A stretch of 64,000 nucleotides of DNA, from contig NC_065546.1 in NCBI RefSeq assembly GCF_022605725.1, forward strand, positions 48,108,227 to 48,172,226. Direction: 5' to 3'. Of this stretch, positions 10,801 to 21,800 are shown one piece after another. The notes under the pieces are model-generated. The model was not told the origin of the DNA and did not search any database. It saw only the letters and a list, made by a program, of their open reading frames with translations. The DNA comes from Anthonomus grandis grandis. Lineage: Eukaryota > Arthropoda > Insecta > Coleoptera > Curculionidae. The translations under genes were made by a program, and so were the position numbers. Every line of letters begins with the position of its first letter. The stretch's first letter is position 1.

Positions 10801-12735
10801 TGAACACAATTAGCTTTTATTGCAATAAATTTTGGACTCAAAATTATTGTAAACATACAACTCAAGGTCACATGCCCCATGTTATGTTAGACTTATACAT
10901 AAATGGAGTGACAACTTAATAATTTGGACCAAATAATGATCATGTAAGGCATTATAATTATACTTGTAAAAAGAGAAAAAAATCCAAATTTAGGCAGATC
11001 ACAGCCATAAATCCAACCTATAACTTAATTATCATAAGCATTACTCGAAAGTGACGTGAGTTGTATGTAATTATCTCTTGACCCCGAGACTTAACTTTGG
11101 GTAGCTTTTCAGTAATTCATGAAACGGATGTCTATTGAATAGTGGGTAAGATAATTCTTTAAATATTGCAAATCCTATTTTTAGGCCGTTATATAATTGC
11201 GTAAGGTACACTGCGTTAAATTTCAGTTTCTTAAGGCAATTGTGTATATGTGACATTTGAAAAAAATACGCAGGCATGTCATTACAATGCTTCCTGTTCG
11301 TTCATTTTTGTAAATTAGTTTTTTCTTCTTATGGGCTTATTTATCAACCGATTTAAGAAATAATCATATCAAATTATTGAAAAAAAAAACCGCATTTCAA
11401 AAGTGGTTGTTCCCAATAATGCGCTATTAAAAAAAATAAAGTAAATCCCAAAATTTATGATTTGGACATTGGATTGAAAGGCGTGTAAAAGATTTAAGTC
11501 ATAAAATGCAATGAAGACTATTTTTCCGTGATTACTTGATTAAAAATTAAAACTTTGAACGCATTCATGGCACTCTATTTTAAAATTTAAAACAAAAATT
11601 CTATGAGTATAGACAAAAGACAAAAAGTAGAAAATACGATATCATTGTTTTCAGAATATTATTTTTTATCGAAATACGTAATAATATACCAAGTATCCCA
11701 TTTAAAATAAGAAAGTTAGTGCCACTTCCTGTTAAACTGGAAGTTACGGAAAACAGTAGAATATATCAAAAGTTGCTCTTATAACTATTTTATCAATATA
11801 TCAAATTTCATTTGTTTATCTTGAAAAGTAACAAAGTTATTTAGTGTTCCCTTTTTTCTGTGTCACCTGGTAGATACAAATTGACCTTCATATTATATTT
11901 AATTAATCTAAGCTGTCTGGCAATTTTAAATTATATAATTATAACCTTGCTTTGGTCTAAACTTGTGTATAATAAGGAAAGGCAAAGATCTTCATTCTTT
12001 TGGTATTCTTTTGCTGGTTTAGGTGAGCTTTAGCTCTATAGGAATATTTGTGGTGCATTGAATTTAATGGGCACTATATAGCCTAAATTTACTGTTACCA
12101 AGATGATTTCAGGAATTTGATAATTTTAAGCAATATGATTTCGATAAGCGTCTTCGCAAGATTGTTATTTCATAAAATTAATTTTAGTCTGAGCGATAAT
12201 ATTCCATTACGGCAAAAGCACTGATGATAAGATAACATTAAACATATTAGATAATTATATATTTAATATTTCATTGGGCTATAGGCCTTAAATTAAGTTA
12301 ATATTACATAAAATTAAATTTTATTATCGTTTCAGGTTAGTGGTACTCGACGTAAGTGCTGACCTTAGATAAGCTACTCAGTGAAAGATAATGAAAGCAA
12401 AAAAACCTGCATAATTCTCGCACATTTATTTTGAAGACACAATTGTTTTTGAAAAGTGAATTTGTTACCTTGAATTCAAACAAACAATTTAAGACACAAC
12501 TATTTTAAGCCAATTACCAATCTGACATAAAGGGATACATTTTTCACTCAAGCCCTAACAAATTCATGTTAAACAATATATTAGTAGTCAATAAAATAAA
12601 AAATATTACCTCATTTAAAAACGACGTAACATCGTAAATGTCGTTGTGAATAATTATCCAAACGCTGCTTTTAGTGTTGTGTTCTTTCACCTGAGCGGTG
12701 GTAAATATCTTAAGTTCTTTACCCTGTTCAGCCAT
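4725..12735 (-). CDS. Cyt-b5: Cytochrome b5, isoform with proximal first exon (three exons)
   Basis: Tail-anchored microsomal cytochrome b5, an electron donor to fatty-acid desaturases and cytochromes P450 at the ER membrane. The exons join as 12735-12610, 10099-9900 and 4803-4725: 126+200+79 nt, 134 residues plus stop, the usual size for the family. Axial heme ligands are His43 (HPGGEE) and His67 (VGHSSDAR). The protein ends in a hydrophobic anchor with a short polar tail. Splice sites are GAG|GTAAT, AAAG|CAT, GATGT|GTAAGC and TTTCAG|TTC. The chosen start (MAEQGKEL) fits the family; the in-frame upstream stretch is probably leader. Intron 2 (4804-9899) carries two transposons. Confidence 0.9.
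5075..6563 (+). mobile_element. Tc1-like element, full-length ends, dead transposase
   Basis: About 28-bp perfect terminal inverted repeats begin CAGTGGTGGCCAAAAGTATG and end with the inverse. Both ends are flanked by TA (5073-5074 and 6564-6565), the Tc1/mariner target. It is 1489 bp long and lies in Cyt-b5 intron 2, opposite to the gene's direction. Confidence 0.88.
5339..6329 (+). pseudogene. Tc1-like transposase, frameshifted
   Basis: The start reads MPKCKYLLVI then a stop. Further on are the HTH part (ELYQKGYKQIEISKNLN, GRSRKLSKRA), then the catalytic core in other frames: VKHGGGSVMVWGCFSRSGVG and NNDPKHKSQF (second Asp). The end is MPRRCREVINLKGYATKY. Several frameshifts and stops make it inactive. 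Confidence 0.8.
7102..9176 (+). mobile_element. DNA transposon with 8-bp TSD, hAT-like ends, unassigned family
   Basis: The ends are TAGGGTGGGTCGAAAAAA on the left and TAGGGTGGGCCGAAAAAA on the right when reverse-complemented, flanked by an exact 8-bp duplication TTATACAT (7094-7101 and 9177-9184). An 8-bp duplication and a TA..G start fit hAT or P-type chemistry. Subterminal GCCGGGCCCAGGGGC (about 7214) and its inverse (about 9040) form a second inverted repeat. It is 2075 bp long and carries one protein gene on plus. Confidence 0.75.
7470..8705 (+). pseudogene. Uncharacterised arthropod transposon protein, frameshifted
   Basis: The long frame 7758-8705 encodes a protein of a kind I recognise as widespread in insect genomes without an assigned function: KLSHARWLTTANRILCLYVA, APVWFDIKTQPLIYNGARH, NAYFAHSENLLLAMLTDPRP, AEDYIDLIDW and FPCHTQAVERCVKLVTEAS. 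The Met at 7758 is not the true start. The preceding frame (7600-7735) reads VIGCVGTNVNTGWKGGIIRL and IGRPLQW and joins MPLRHLLQNLDGETKGP through a frameshift near 7735. A still earlier piece (HISIIKEPGNIYFKHI) is also displaced. It is presumably the element's transposase, but catalytic residues cannot be assigned by eye. Confidence 0.65.
9900..10099 (-). CDS. Cyt-b5: Cyt-b5 heme exon (shared by both isoforms)
   Basis: The exon encodes HPGGEEVLIEQAGQEATEAF, EDVGHSSDAR and the acidic linker up to the anchor. Both heme-ligand histidines lie here, 24 residues apart. It begins in phase 0 and ends two bases into a codon, matching the terminal exon exactly. Confidence 0.92.
10106..12609. other. Cyt-b5 intron 1, no gene seen
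   Basis: AT-rich intron sequence with scattered short stop-bounded frames and no recognisable transposon ends or conserved protein. Confidence 0.6.
12610..12735 (-). CDS. Cyt-b5: Cyt-b5 alternative first exon A (proximal)
   Basis: 42 codons from MAEQGKELKIFTTAQVKEHN to DVTSFLNE, ending GAG|GTAAT in phase 0. It supplies the first half of the b5 fold, including the conserved VWIIIHNDIYDVTSFL strand. It differs from exon B at roughly half of positions. Confidence 0.88.
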
Positions 12736-15700
12736 ATTTCCTAACAAAATAATACGAAACAACACCAAACGCGAAGCGCACACCCGCTTAAAATGTTCAG
12801 AAATAATAACTGACTGCCTGAAGTTCTCCTTGAAAGCGTAATGATCGCGAGCCACGGATCAAAGTACCATTTGTTTCAATTGTTAAAGATTATATGCTAA
12901 TTGCACATGGTTGCCGGCATGTCTCTTTATAGGAACGATTTAGATATAATTAGACTTTAGGTTATTAATTTTTGTTGTTATTATGAAAACTGTAATACAC
13001 AAAATAAAATTTAAAATTGGTTAATGGCTACATGACATGTGGTGTGACATGTTTCACCTAAAAAAAGAAATATGGGTTGGAAAACAATGGAGAAGTGGTA
13101 ATTTTAGCTAGAAATTATTGTGCAGTTGCCACTAATTGATTCTTTAAAAAAAATGATTTTGATGTTATGTGATCCTCTGTATAACATTTTTAATCTAATA
13201 ATTTCTTTTAGTTAAACTTTACATACTTTCTACATGATTTGTAAACCAATCAGTATGGTCGAGAAGTGACAAATTTTCCTGATTTGGATCTTTAAACTGT
13301 TTTCCAATACATATTGGTTATATTAACCTCGGCACAGTAATTAAAGAAAAGATTGTAAAAAAAAATTGACATTTTATTTCTCGTCTATGTTAATGCAAAA
13401 AAAGTAGTATCAAAAAACACGATTTGAATCCACGAAAAATCGAAATAGACGGCATCGTGTTGTCGGCAATGACTCCACAAAAACGCTGTTTTTAAACATA
13501 GTATTTTTTATGTTTCTATAGGTATTTTTTAGGCTGCACATGTCTACATGCAACACTTTTTTTTTTAATGTTTACAAATTAAAAAAAAAACTGTCATTAT
13601 CTTATTTATAACAAATACTCTAAAGCCTTTAAACATTTTATTGCAAACTCTGTCAAACACAAATTTCAGCGGTGATTGAGTATGATTCTATATATGATGC
13701 AATCAAAAAATAGATCGAATGCACCACGTCATGTTTGGCAAATCAGCTTATTGAAGGTCATTGATATATTACATATTTGTTATCTCGATAAATATTCATT
13801 GAGTAATCACTTCATAATTTTACTGCTGTAAGAGTAATAGGCATAAGGCGATATGTATTTATCCTAATTTCAACACGTACATGGTTAATTAGCTACAAAT
13901 GAGAACTATAAATTTAATTACCTATGTGACAAATTTACGCATATACTTATGCACGAACAACTAAATTTTACATATTTTTTTTAGTGCACCATTACAATGT
14001 TCCACAACAATTTCATGTTTTTAATATTTGATATTTTATTAAAAGGTTGAAGAAAAAGGCTTTTATCCACAAAATAAATGCTTGATATAAATACACATTA
14101 TTTGTCATACTTTTCAAGTTTTTTTCTTGTTTCACAAGAAGTAGACAGGGGATTGGGCTTTTCAATCTACAATAATGAGTTTTTAGTAACAATTTTTCTT
14201 CTAAGTGAAACACCCTATTTATTACCAAGCAATTGCCTTAGAACATTGAATACCAAAGTGAATGCTAAGACAATTGCATTATTTTGTCAGTGTAGTTGTC
14301 AAATATTTTATTACAGTTCAAAGATTTTTTTAGCTTTTCTTTATATTCTATTCCTGGATGATAATGTGTTCACTCACTTTGGAGTTATGGTAATATGAAA
14401 ACCTCTCATAAATTAGCTATAAAACATCAATGTTATTTATCATTTTCAGAGTTACTACTATTTTAGCAATATAAGAAGAAATTTCACAATATTAAAAATA
14501 TTTTAGATATTGTTGCATTTACTTTATAATTAAGTAATAACTAACTTTGGTTAAGGCAAAATTTACAATGACCATATATTAGGACCAAAAAACTGAATAA
14601 AAAATGCTGTAAACAGTTTCTATAAAACGGAAGGGGGATCAAAAATAAGCATATTACCTCACCCTTCTCTGCAACCTCTTGGACAGGTATCTCACACCCC
14701 TAAAATCTCAAATAGAAAGCAGAGCTGAGTAATACATCATCTTGAACCTCTTAATAAGTGCTTTCAAATGATATACCACAATTAAGAAAATTCCTCTCTG
14801 TTTATCAAGGGAAATTTTTATTATTTAATTTAACAGACTAATGAAACTGGTTTTCTAGGGCTAATGATAAACAGGAATTTAAACTGGGGAACCCAGGGAC
14901 CTGAAATATTCCAAAAAATTTTTCAAGAGGCAAATTTTGCAAATTATAAGCAAGTTTGCAAGGCCTTGTGAAGAAAAAGTCTCTTTTACAATTTTATTAT
15001 GCTAATTTTATATGCACTAAAATGAATATACATTTGAAAACAAAAAAATGCACAAGTATTTGTGTTCTGGCAATCCTTGATGTATTTTTTTTTCACTAAA
15101 TGTAGAAGAATATTATTAAGAAAAAAAAATAAATAAACTTATTTTGGGTCAATGGTAATGGTAAGAAATTCTGAAATCTTGGTGCTAAATAATTAAAATG
15201 TTTTTATCCTTTTTAAGTGTTTGCTTTGTCAAAATATCTAAATTGTGTGGAGAACTTGTACTACAGCTGTGATTTAAATGGATAAGTCTAATTTTTTTGT
15301 TTAATTATTAAACTAATAAAACATGATTTGCAAAAAAGGTATAATCTATATTGTATTACAAGTTTGGGCTTACTAGAGTACATTGTATATTGTGACTTAG
15401 ATAAATTTATCATTTTCAAATTGTGAGTGCAATTTTTACTAAATATTTAAAGTTGGTGTGTTGGTATTTTACTTGTGTTAAAAATTTTATTTATAATGTA
15501 GGTTAGAGGCCTGGTTATATCTATAGGAACATATTTAATTATATGAATACTCTGCACAAATGCCGTCTTTACCAGGAGCACTATAATATTTTCTAAGGAA
15601 AATAAGTAAGCTAATTTTCTGTTCAAATATATGGCTGATTGTATGTTTTCTAAGTAACCTTAATAATTTGGGGGGTCTAAATTCTCTATTTCCAAACCTA

Positions 15701-15857
15701 TATTTATATAATATGTGTTGCAGAATTCAGCCATATCATTATTCCAAGAAACTCCAAGAACTAGTCCATCTTTTCTCAAAGAGACCAGCTTACATTAAAT
15801 AGTAATGAAACAAATTCTTAAGTCACAGGTCTCAAATTTAATAAAATAAAAGTCAAA
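12736..15857. other. Between the two Cyt-b5 first exons, no gene seen
   Basis: AT-rich DNA. The frames at 14013-14398 have no protein-like pattern. Just upstream of 12735 is presumably the proximal Cyt-b5 promoter. No second heme-binding exon was found. Confidence 0.5.
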
Positions 15858-15900
15858 GGATTACATGTGTTTCGCCTATACTAGGCATCATCAGATCCAC
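15858..15900 (-). ncRNA. Hammerhead-like motif A
   Basis: Read on minus: GGAT (stem I), CTGATGA, one extra T, GCCTA..TAGGC (stem II), GAA, the near-palindrome ACACATGT (stem III), A, then ATCC closing stem I. This is the type I hammerhead layout with one extra core base. Cleavage would fall after GTA. The flank repeats inverted at 16051-16079. Confidence 0.5.
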
Positions 15901-16050
15901 TTGGACGTTCACTAATAAAAAGAAGCAGATACATGATACAAGTCAAGGGTAATTAGTCTCCGCCTGATTTTGCCAATTTTAACATAATTTAGAGCATGTA
16001 GTGGTGTTCTCTGCTTCTTTTGTCTTTTTTTTTATTAGTGAATGCACAAG

Positions 16051-16079
16051 TGGATCTGATGATGCCTAGTATGTACGAG
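16051..16079 (+). ncRNA. Decayed hammerhead-like motif B
   Basis: An inverted partner of motif A. TGGATCTGATGATGCCTAGT is kept, but the stem II closing strand and the GAAAC are mutated (ATGTACGAG). Confidence 0.4.
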
Positions 16080-16500
16080 TTTGTTTCATTACTTTTCATA
16101 TCATTAAAATTTGCAAAATTTGTGTTGTCTACATTGAGGAATTTTAAATTATTAAGATTGTCCTTAGTTTTTGAATCAGTAGCATTGTTTATAATTCTTT
16201 AAACCTTTTTCATATTACCTTTATTTTTCTCAATTAGTCTTATAGAAAAGAAGTAATATTTTTGTTTTTCTATATGCTTGTTAAGCATATTTCTATATGA
16301 AGTGTATTCTGCTTTGAACTTCTTACTAAAATTATTTTTAAGTGTGTTTCAATGTTCAATAAGTACAATCAAATCATTTGTAATCCATTCATTCCTTTTT
16401 TTAATTAGTCCTTTTTTATTAATTATTTTAATGTGGTTTGATGTAGACCACATAAAAATAAGAATAACTCAGTGGCTAATTCACAGTCTTTGAGGCTATA
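16080..16500 (-). pseudogene. Non-LTR retrotransposon relic (region before the RT domain)
   Basis: Minus-strand translation in several frames gives EYTSYRNMLNKHIEKQKYYF, NKGNMKKVWRIIN-like and DSKTKDNLKN segments, the linker between endonuclease and reverse transcriptase in Jockey/CR1-type LINEs. It is interrupted by stops. Confidence 0.5.
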
Positions 16501-16739
16501 AATTTTCAACCAATTCTGTGAAGTAATTTTTCTTTAAAAACAATATAATTTATGTACAACAATAGGGTTAAACACCTTCTGTTTACATCTTTATGATAAC
16601 ATAACATAACATTATAACTAGAAATACTCAATTCTTTTCAGTAGCTGCCATCAGAGTTTTATATCTTACACTTATTTGTAGTGTCATGTCTTATTCTTCC
16701 ATAGTCTGATCCCCTTATTATGCTAACCATATTTACAGT

Positions 16740-17060
16740 CTTGATAAGGTCTGGCAATTAAATGTACGAGATGAGTCTTTATTGCAACTTAAGTCAAGGC
16801 TAAATATGACTTCTCTTGAGGACTATTGAACCAGGTGTGATATGATATTTCTTCACAAGTTGATTAATAATGCTATTGATTACCCTGAATTGTTATTGCA
16901 GATAAACTGTAGGTGCAATACTAGAGTACTTACAGAGACATCCCTTTTTCTGGTTGAATGTCACCATACAAATTATGGTAAATTAATTGACTCCATATGT
17001 TGGGAAATAGATTTAATCACACTTTTGACTTAGTGGATTTAAAGCCTTCAAAACTCAAAA
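16740..17060 (+). pseudogene. Non-LTR retrotransposon C-terminal relic
   Basis: Plus-strand pieces DKVWQLNVRDESLLQLKSRL, NMTSLEDY, FLHKLINNAIDYPELLLQIN and ECHHTNYGK resemble the C-terminal domain of Jockey/CR1-type ORF2. Stops interrupt it. It is unrelated in orientation to the minus-strand relic next to it. Confidence 0.5.
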
Positions 17061-17889
17061 GGTGTCTGAGTGAGTTTACTCCTTGAGTACTATGTGATAA
17101 GTATCAAATAAATTTGATTGCTTTTACTTTTCTTATTTTCATTATTTTTCTTAAGGGTATGTTTTTAGTTGTTTTATATTTTTTTACTCAATTGGGGAAA
17201 ACTATATATTGTTGTATTAATTTTTTTTTGGCCAATGTTAGTTTGTGCTTAAATTTTTCTGGAAGTTTTGTCTTATATCTTGGGCTGCTACATATTAATA
17301 TACATTTAGACAGATATATTGTTGATGTATAGAAAATATGGATATTTAATACTTAGATTAAGTTCATTATATATCATTAATTTATTTGTTGATGGCAGAA
17401 TAATTATATACATTTAGGGTTAGGATATAATTTATTTTGTAATTTTGTTAGAAGGGGGACATTCCGTAAATAAATAAATAACATGCTGAAATCTCTCTTG
17501 ACTTTGGCGGTATGTTTGGCTTTTGCTCTAGATTTATATTTACCATTAGCAAAATAAATTTTTTTGTCAATAAATCTTCTCTCCTTTTTCTTTTTGCAAA
17601 ACATTCCAACCTCTTTGGTACTCTGTTCCTTGATGTCTATAGCATACTTATAAAAAGACATATATTTTGATAAGCCTTTACAAGCAAAAATTATGATAAG
17701 ATAAGGATAAGATAATGAAAAGTAAGTAAAAGAAAGCAAGGAAAACATTTGTTAGCCTAATTTTGAGCTAAGCACCTGCTTCGTTTATAGCAGTGGAGGT
17801 ATAGGGCAGTGGATAGCATAAATTAAAATATGGACAATAAGTTTAACACAGCTAATACCTAGGTATGAAACAGAACACTTAGGACTCAC

Positions 17890-18018
17890 CTTGTCTAAAA
17901 ACTCCGTAACATCAAACACATCATTGTTAATAACTATCCAGTTGCTGCTTCTATCAGAATGCTTTTTAATTTCCTCAAAGGAAATTTTCTTTACTTCAGG
18001 TTTAATTTCAGCAGACAT
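17890..18018 (-). CDS. Cyt-b5: Cyt-b5 alternative first exon B (distal)
   Basis: 43 codons from MSAEIKPEVKKISFEEIKKH through NWIVINNDVFDVTEFLDK, ending AAG|GTGAGT in phase 0. Like exon A it ends immediately before the HPGG ligand. No second copy of the heme or anchor exons is visible between here and exon A, so it most simply splices to 10099-9900, giving a 135-residue isoform with ligands His44 and His68. The distal promoter would lie at about 18020-18300. A separate gene whose own downstream exons have been lost is the alternative. Confidence 0.82.
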
Positions 18019-19274
18019 TGTTGACCGGTAACTCCCAAGCAGAATAATACAAACAAGAAAATGCCGATAAAAGTGAAGCCACTAAGGAAAATTTACGGTT
18101 ATGTGAAATGAGACAAGCCTGACCTTTTCACTCAGGCAATGCCGTATTTGCAATCAATTGCAGTTGGTGTGTTTGTAGGAACTGAAATGGTCGCGTCACG
18201 GCACTTTACGGGCCGTTCCAATCCAGTCCAACAATAAGAAATCAAGTCAAAAATTCAATCTTCCATTCATGCAATCATGCGTGCAGTTTTATTATTGTGT
18301 CAAGTCAAGCGTCAAATTGTGATTTTCGTGACGCAATGACGCCAGAGTCTAGATTAATGATGGGATAATGTCACGAATTTTAATAAATATACCTGAACTG
18401 ACAATCCATTGAAAAATAAATGACCACTACTAGATGGCCGCCATTTTACGTGATTGTGTCCTTTCGATGTTGGTCACTCTGAAAAATTTCAGTGATGCCA
18501 ATTGTAAGGAAACAAAACCATTTTTTGGGAGGTTATGTTTACAAAAACCAAATAGAAAGTTAAATTTAGGTAAGAATTTAAGATAGTGGCGTTGTATCTC
18601 TATTACATCTATATTTTTATTATCTATTGTATATTAGGTTACATCTATACTTTTGTGTAATTAAAAATAAAAACACTAAATTTCGTCATATGTCCAGAGA
18701 AAATTGAAAAATAATAAAAAAAATAAATATTTGTTTTCGTGAATTTTCTCGAATATGGTCATAGATAAAATTATGAAGTATATTGCAAATTGAAGCCCCT
18801 CCAGGCCCAACAACTTCTATAAAAACGATTTTTCTTTCAACCTCATAGATTTTCCAAAAAAAAATAAAACCATTTTTTAAAAAAATTCCCTCGGGGGTAT
18901 GTCCTGGAAATTTCGACCCTAAAATTAATTATTTTGAATTTGGTTTTTTGGTTCAGGAAACTTATTTATAGCAATTTTAACTCATTTTTCCCCCTCAGAC
19001 CATTTGGCCCAAGAAAATTTTTGAGTTATAGCCATTTTTTGAGTAATTTTAATTTTCAAAAACTTTTTGTGCCACTATTATGAATCTTGGAAAAAATGTT
19101 ATAAGGGTTTTTTGATGATATTTTGGTGATTGCTCCACCTTCTGCTAATTTTGTTTTCTCATTTGAGCTCCAAAATGGGGCTGTTTTCAAAGAATCGCAT
19201 ATAATCTAACTGAATAATATAAAAAATAAATAAATAGGTTATTGGCGCAATTTTGCACCATTGGATATAATATA
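18019..19274. other. Upstream of Cyt-b5 exon B, intergenic
   Basis: The first 300 bp are less AT-rich and probably hold the distal Cyt-b5 promoter. From about 18700 the sequence is rich in A/T runs and phrases such as GAAGCCCCTCCAGGCCC and CCCTCGGGGGTATGTCC, possibly an old repeat, without a frame. Confidence 0.4.
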
Positions 19275-20779
19275 CAGAGTGTTTCTTAACCTATACGCAT
19301 AAACTTGGAAAATTATTGCTGACGGCAAATAATGACTAATGGTGAAAAAAAAAATTAGTAAAATAGTTTTAGTTACGGAGATAAACGACTTATTAATTAA
19401 AATTAAAAAAAAAACGTAAATTCTCCAAAATAAATGTTTATTTAACTATTATAGTAACTGTTCGAAGTTATTTCCATGACTTTCAATACATAATTGAGCA
19501 CGCCTAATCCAAGAGTTGCAGACAGCAGCTAATCCAGGTTGTAGTCGAATTTCCTCGGCGGCAGCAAATATCCGATTTCTTAATTCTTGTTCATTGTCAA
19601 CTTCGGTTACATACACGAGAGATTTTAGGTGGCCCCAAAAATAAAAGTCAAGCGGATTAAGGTCGGGTGATCGAGGAGGCCATCCAATTGGACAACCTCG
19701 GCCTATCCATCGTTCGGGGCACTTTTGATCCAAGTGCCGTCGCACTGGTCGCGCAAAATGTGGTGGAGCACCATCGTGAAGAAACCACAAATTCTGCCTA
19801 ATGTGAAGAGGGACTTCTTCAAGGAGTACCGGCAAATTTTGTCGCAAGAATTGTAAATAAAGAGCATCAGTTAGACGATTATTCAAAATGAAAGGGCCAA
19901 TAAGTATTCCGTTTACAATTCCAGCCCACACATTTACTGAAAATCGTTGTTGAAAGTTTGTTCGCCGAATGACATGCGGATTTTCAACTGCCCAAAAATT
20001 GTGAATACCATTGCGTGTGAAAATTGCTTCATCCGTAGCTAAAATGTTCCTGATAAAGTTTGGGTTTAACTGCTGCTGATGTAACAACCACTCGCAAAAG
20101 TTTACTCGAGGTGCATGATCCCTTGGAAGTAAAGCTTGTACCCTTTGGACGTGAAATGGATACAGTAATTCATGCCTTAAAATTCGCCAAACTGTGACTG
20201 GTGATAATCCGAATTGCGTTGCAATTGTTCTAGTGCTTATGTCAGGATGCTCTTCGATGATATCTAAAATCAAATTCTCCAGATTTAAAATGCGCTAGGT
20301 CTAATGGCTCCACCATGTTGCCCTGGCCTCGGCCGCAAATTTCCAGTTTCTCTACCCCGCTGAACCACACGCAAAAAAGCTTCACGCGACGGATGATACC
20401 TATGAGGAAACCTTTGTGCATAAAGATTAGCTGCATCCACACTGTTTTGTCTTGATTCCCCGTATGCCAGTAACATGTCCATTAGTTCCTCATTTGAAAA
20501 ATAATGCGGCATAATTTTAATAAAAAACGAAATACGACCACAACTGTATCAACTAATAGCAAAGTAGGTACTACTAAACATAATAAACATCATCCGGACT
20601 TGTTTACTTCTTAATTTGAAAACAAAATTCCAGCTGATAAAGTTCTTACATTTTTGTGAAAAAAAAGAATTATCTCAGAAACTAAAAATATTTTACTTAA
20701 TTTTTTTTTCACTATTAGTCATTATTTATCATTAGCAATAATTTCCCAAGTTTATGCGTATAGGTTAAGAAACACCCTG
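19275..20779 (-). mobile_element. IS630/mariner-type element, nearly intact
   Basis: Inverted repeats of about 35 bp (CAGAGTGTTTCTTAACCTAT inward; right end ...AAGAAACACCCTG) flanked by TA at 19273-19274 and 20780-20781. The length is 1505 bp and it carries one transposase on minus. Confidence 0.87.
19449..20512 (-). pseudogene. Mariner-type transposase with a single frameshift
   Basis: The N-terminal frame (20512-20285) reads MPHYFSNEELMDMLLAYGES and FLRVVQRGRETGNLRPRPG, an insect transposase HTH of DUF4817 type. The second frame (20273-19449) reads DISTRTIATQFGLSPVTVWR, the DDE core with Asp in ILATDEAIFTRN, Asp in WFLHDGAPPHF and the SPDLNPLDFYFWG motif, ending FEQLL. The frames are separated only by an indel in the A/T run near 20285 (GCATTTTAAATC). 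About 350 residues, otherwise uninterrupted, so a young copy. Confidence 0.82.
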
Positions 20780-20944
20780 TATTCATAGTGATTCTTAATT
20801 TGCTTATTAAATTTCTATATTTGTCTTAAAACTTGAATTTTTAATTTAATCCCCTTAGACTGTTTTGATGTGAATTTAGCGAACAAATCCACTTTAAACA
20901 AAACCCGGCTAAGAAGGAAGTCTAACGAAAACACCCAGATAAAG

Positions 20945-21099
20945 TCCAGTGCAACGATATATTAAAATGGTCACCCGTCAAAACGCCAGCATTTTACTTC
21001 TCAAACAATATAAATAAATCCACATTCTATTTACATTGTTTGGCAGGTGGAATGCTGGTGTTTTGACGGGTGACCATTCTAATATATCGTTGCACTGGA
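20945..21099. repeat. Foldback repeat with about 50-bp arms
   Basis: The left arm TCCAGTGCAACGATATAT...GGTCACCCGTCAAAAC is repeated inverted on the right (GTTTTGACGGGTGACC...ATATCGTTGCACTGGA). The spacer is about 50 bp. MITE-like, with no coding capacity. Confidence 0.7.
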
Positions 21100-21287
21100 G
21101 TTTAACTACCAAACCGTTGAAACATAACCTCTTAAAAGAACAAAAGAAGATTCAATATCAGGAGAATCTTTAGGCAACAAACCCCTTTGTACAGAGCGAT
21201 TACGGCATCCCTGACTACCCTCCCCCAAGTACTAAGAGTTCTGGAGGGATACAAAGTCAATGATCTCAGATGTTTATTTTTTTTAAA

Positions 21288-21330
21288 AACTATTACACGT
21301 GTTTCGCCCTGAGACATCATCAGATCGGTA
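21288..21330 (-). ncRNA. Hammerhead-like motif C
   Basis: On minus: CCGAT, CTGATGA, extra T, G(T)CTC..GGGC stem II, GAA, the perfect 8-nt palindrome ACACGTGT, A, then ATAG. Stem I is weak (about 3 pairs). Same layout as motif A with different stems. Confidence 0.45.
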
Positions 21331-21499
21331 AAGCTGTTAACAAACATTTAAGTTAAAATAAAAAATAAATATATATATAAAAAAAAATTGCTGACGTTCA
21401 CATTATATCCAGTTTCAAAACTAAAAAAAATAAAGGTGAATCTTTTATTTTATTTAATACTTTTAATTTAATACTTTACCTCGTGATAATTTTGTTGGT

Positions 21500-21800
21500 T
21501 TGGTTTGGTTTGTAGTTTTAATGGCTTTTGCTATAAGGCAATTTGCCAGCACGATTTGGAGATTCGGGAAAACTGTCGGGTATGTACCCTGTTCCCCGAA
21601 TCGATATTTTCACAATTTTTAATACTGAAATGCGCGGTGACGCCTCCCCTACGTTGTATCCAGCATCATCCGGCCTGGCTACCGGCGTGAATAGGTTCAG
21701 CTACCACTGGCAAAGGGCAAGGGCAGGAAAGGGTCTAGGAAGGGTTCCAAAGGATAGGAAAGGAAAGAACGACCACGTGTTGACTGGGTGAAGAATGACG
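21500..21800. other. GC-richer island of unknown origin
   Basis: About 300 bp markedly richer in G+C than its surroundings. One frame (21543-21791) is open for 82 codons (ASSGLATGVNRFSYHWQRAR, then a basic tail). I do not recognise it. It could be a transposon fragment or foreign insertion; a host exon is less likely because there is no splice-site logic. Confidence 0.3.

Noticed and set aside
12240..12275. CACTGATGATAAGATAAC resembles the hammerhead core start.
   Set aside because: No stem II hairpin and no GAAAC follow.
12736..12855. In-frame N-terminal extension of cytochrome b5 exon A from an upstream ATG.
   Set aside because: Family members start close to the MAEQ-type Met; the upstream residues have no resemblance to b5 and probably represent leader sequence.
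17404..17748. 114-codon minus-strand frame upstream of Cyt-b5 exon 1A.
   Set aside because: Lys/Tyr/Leu-rich composition typical of AT-rich random DNA, no conserved motif and no splice link to Cyt-b5.
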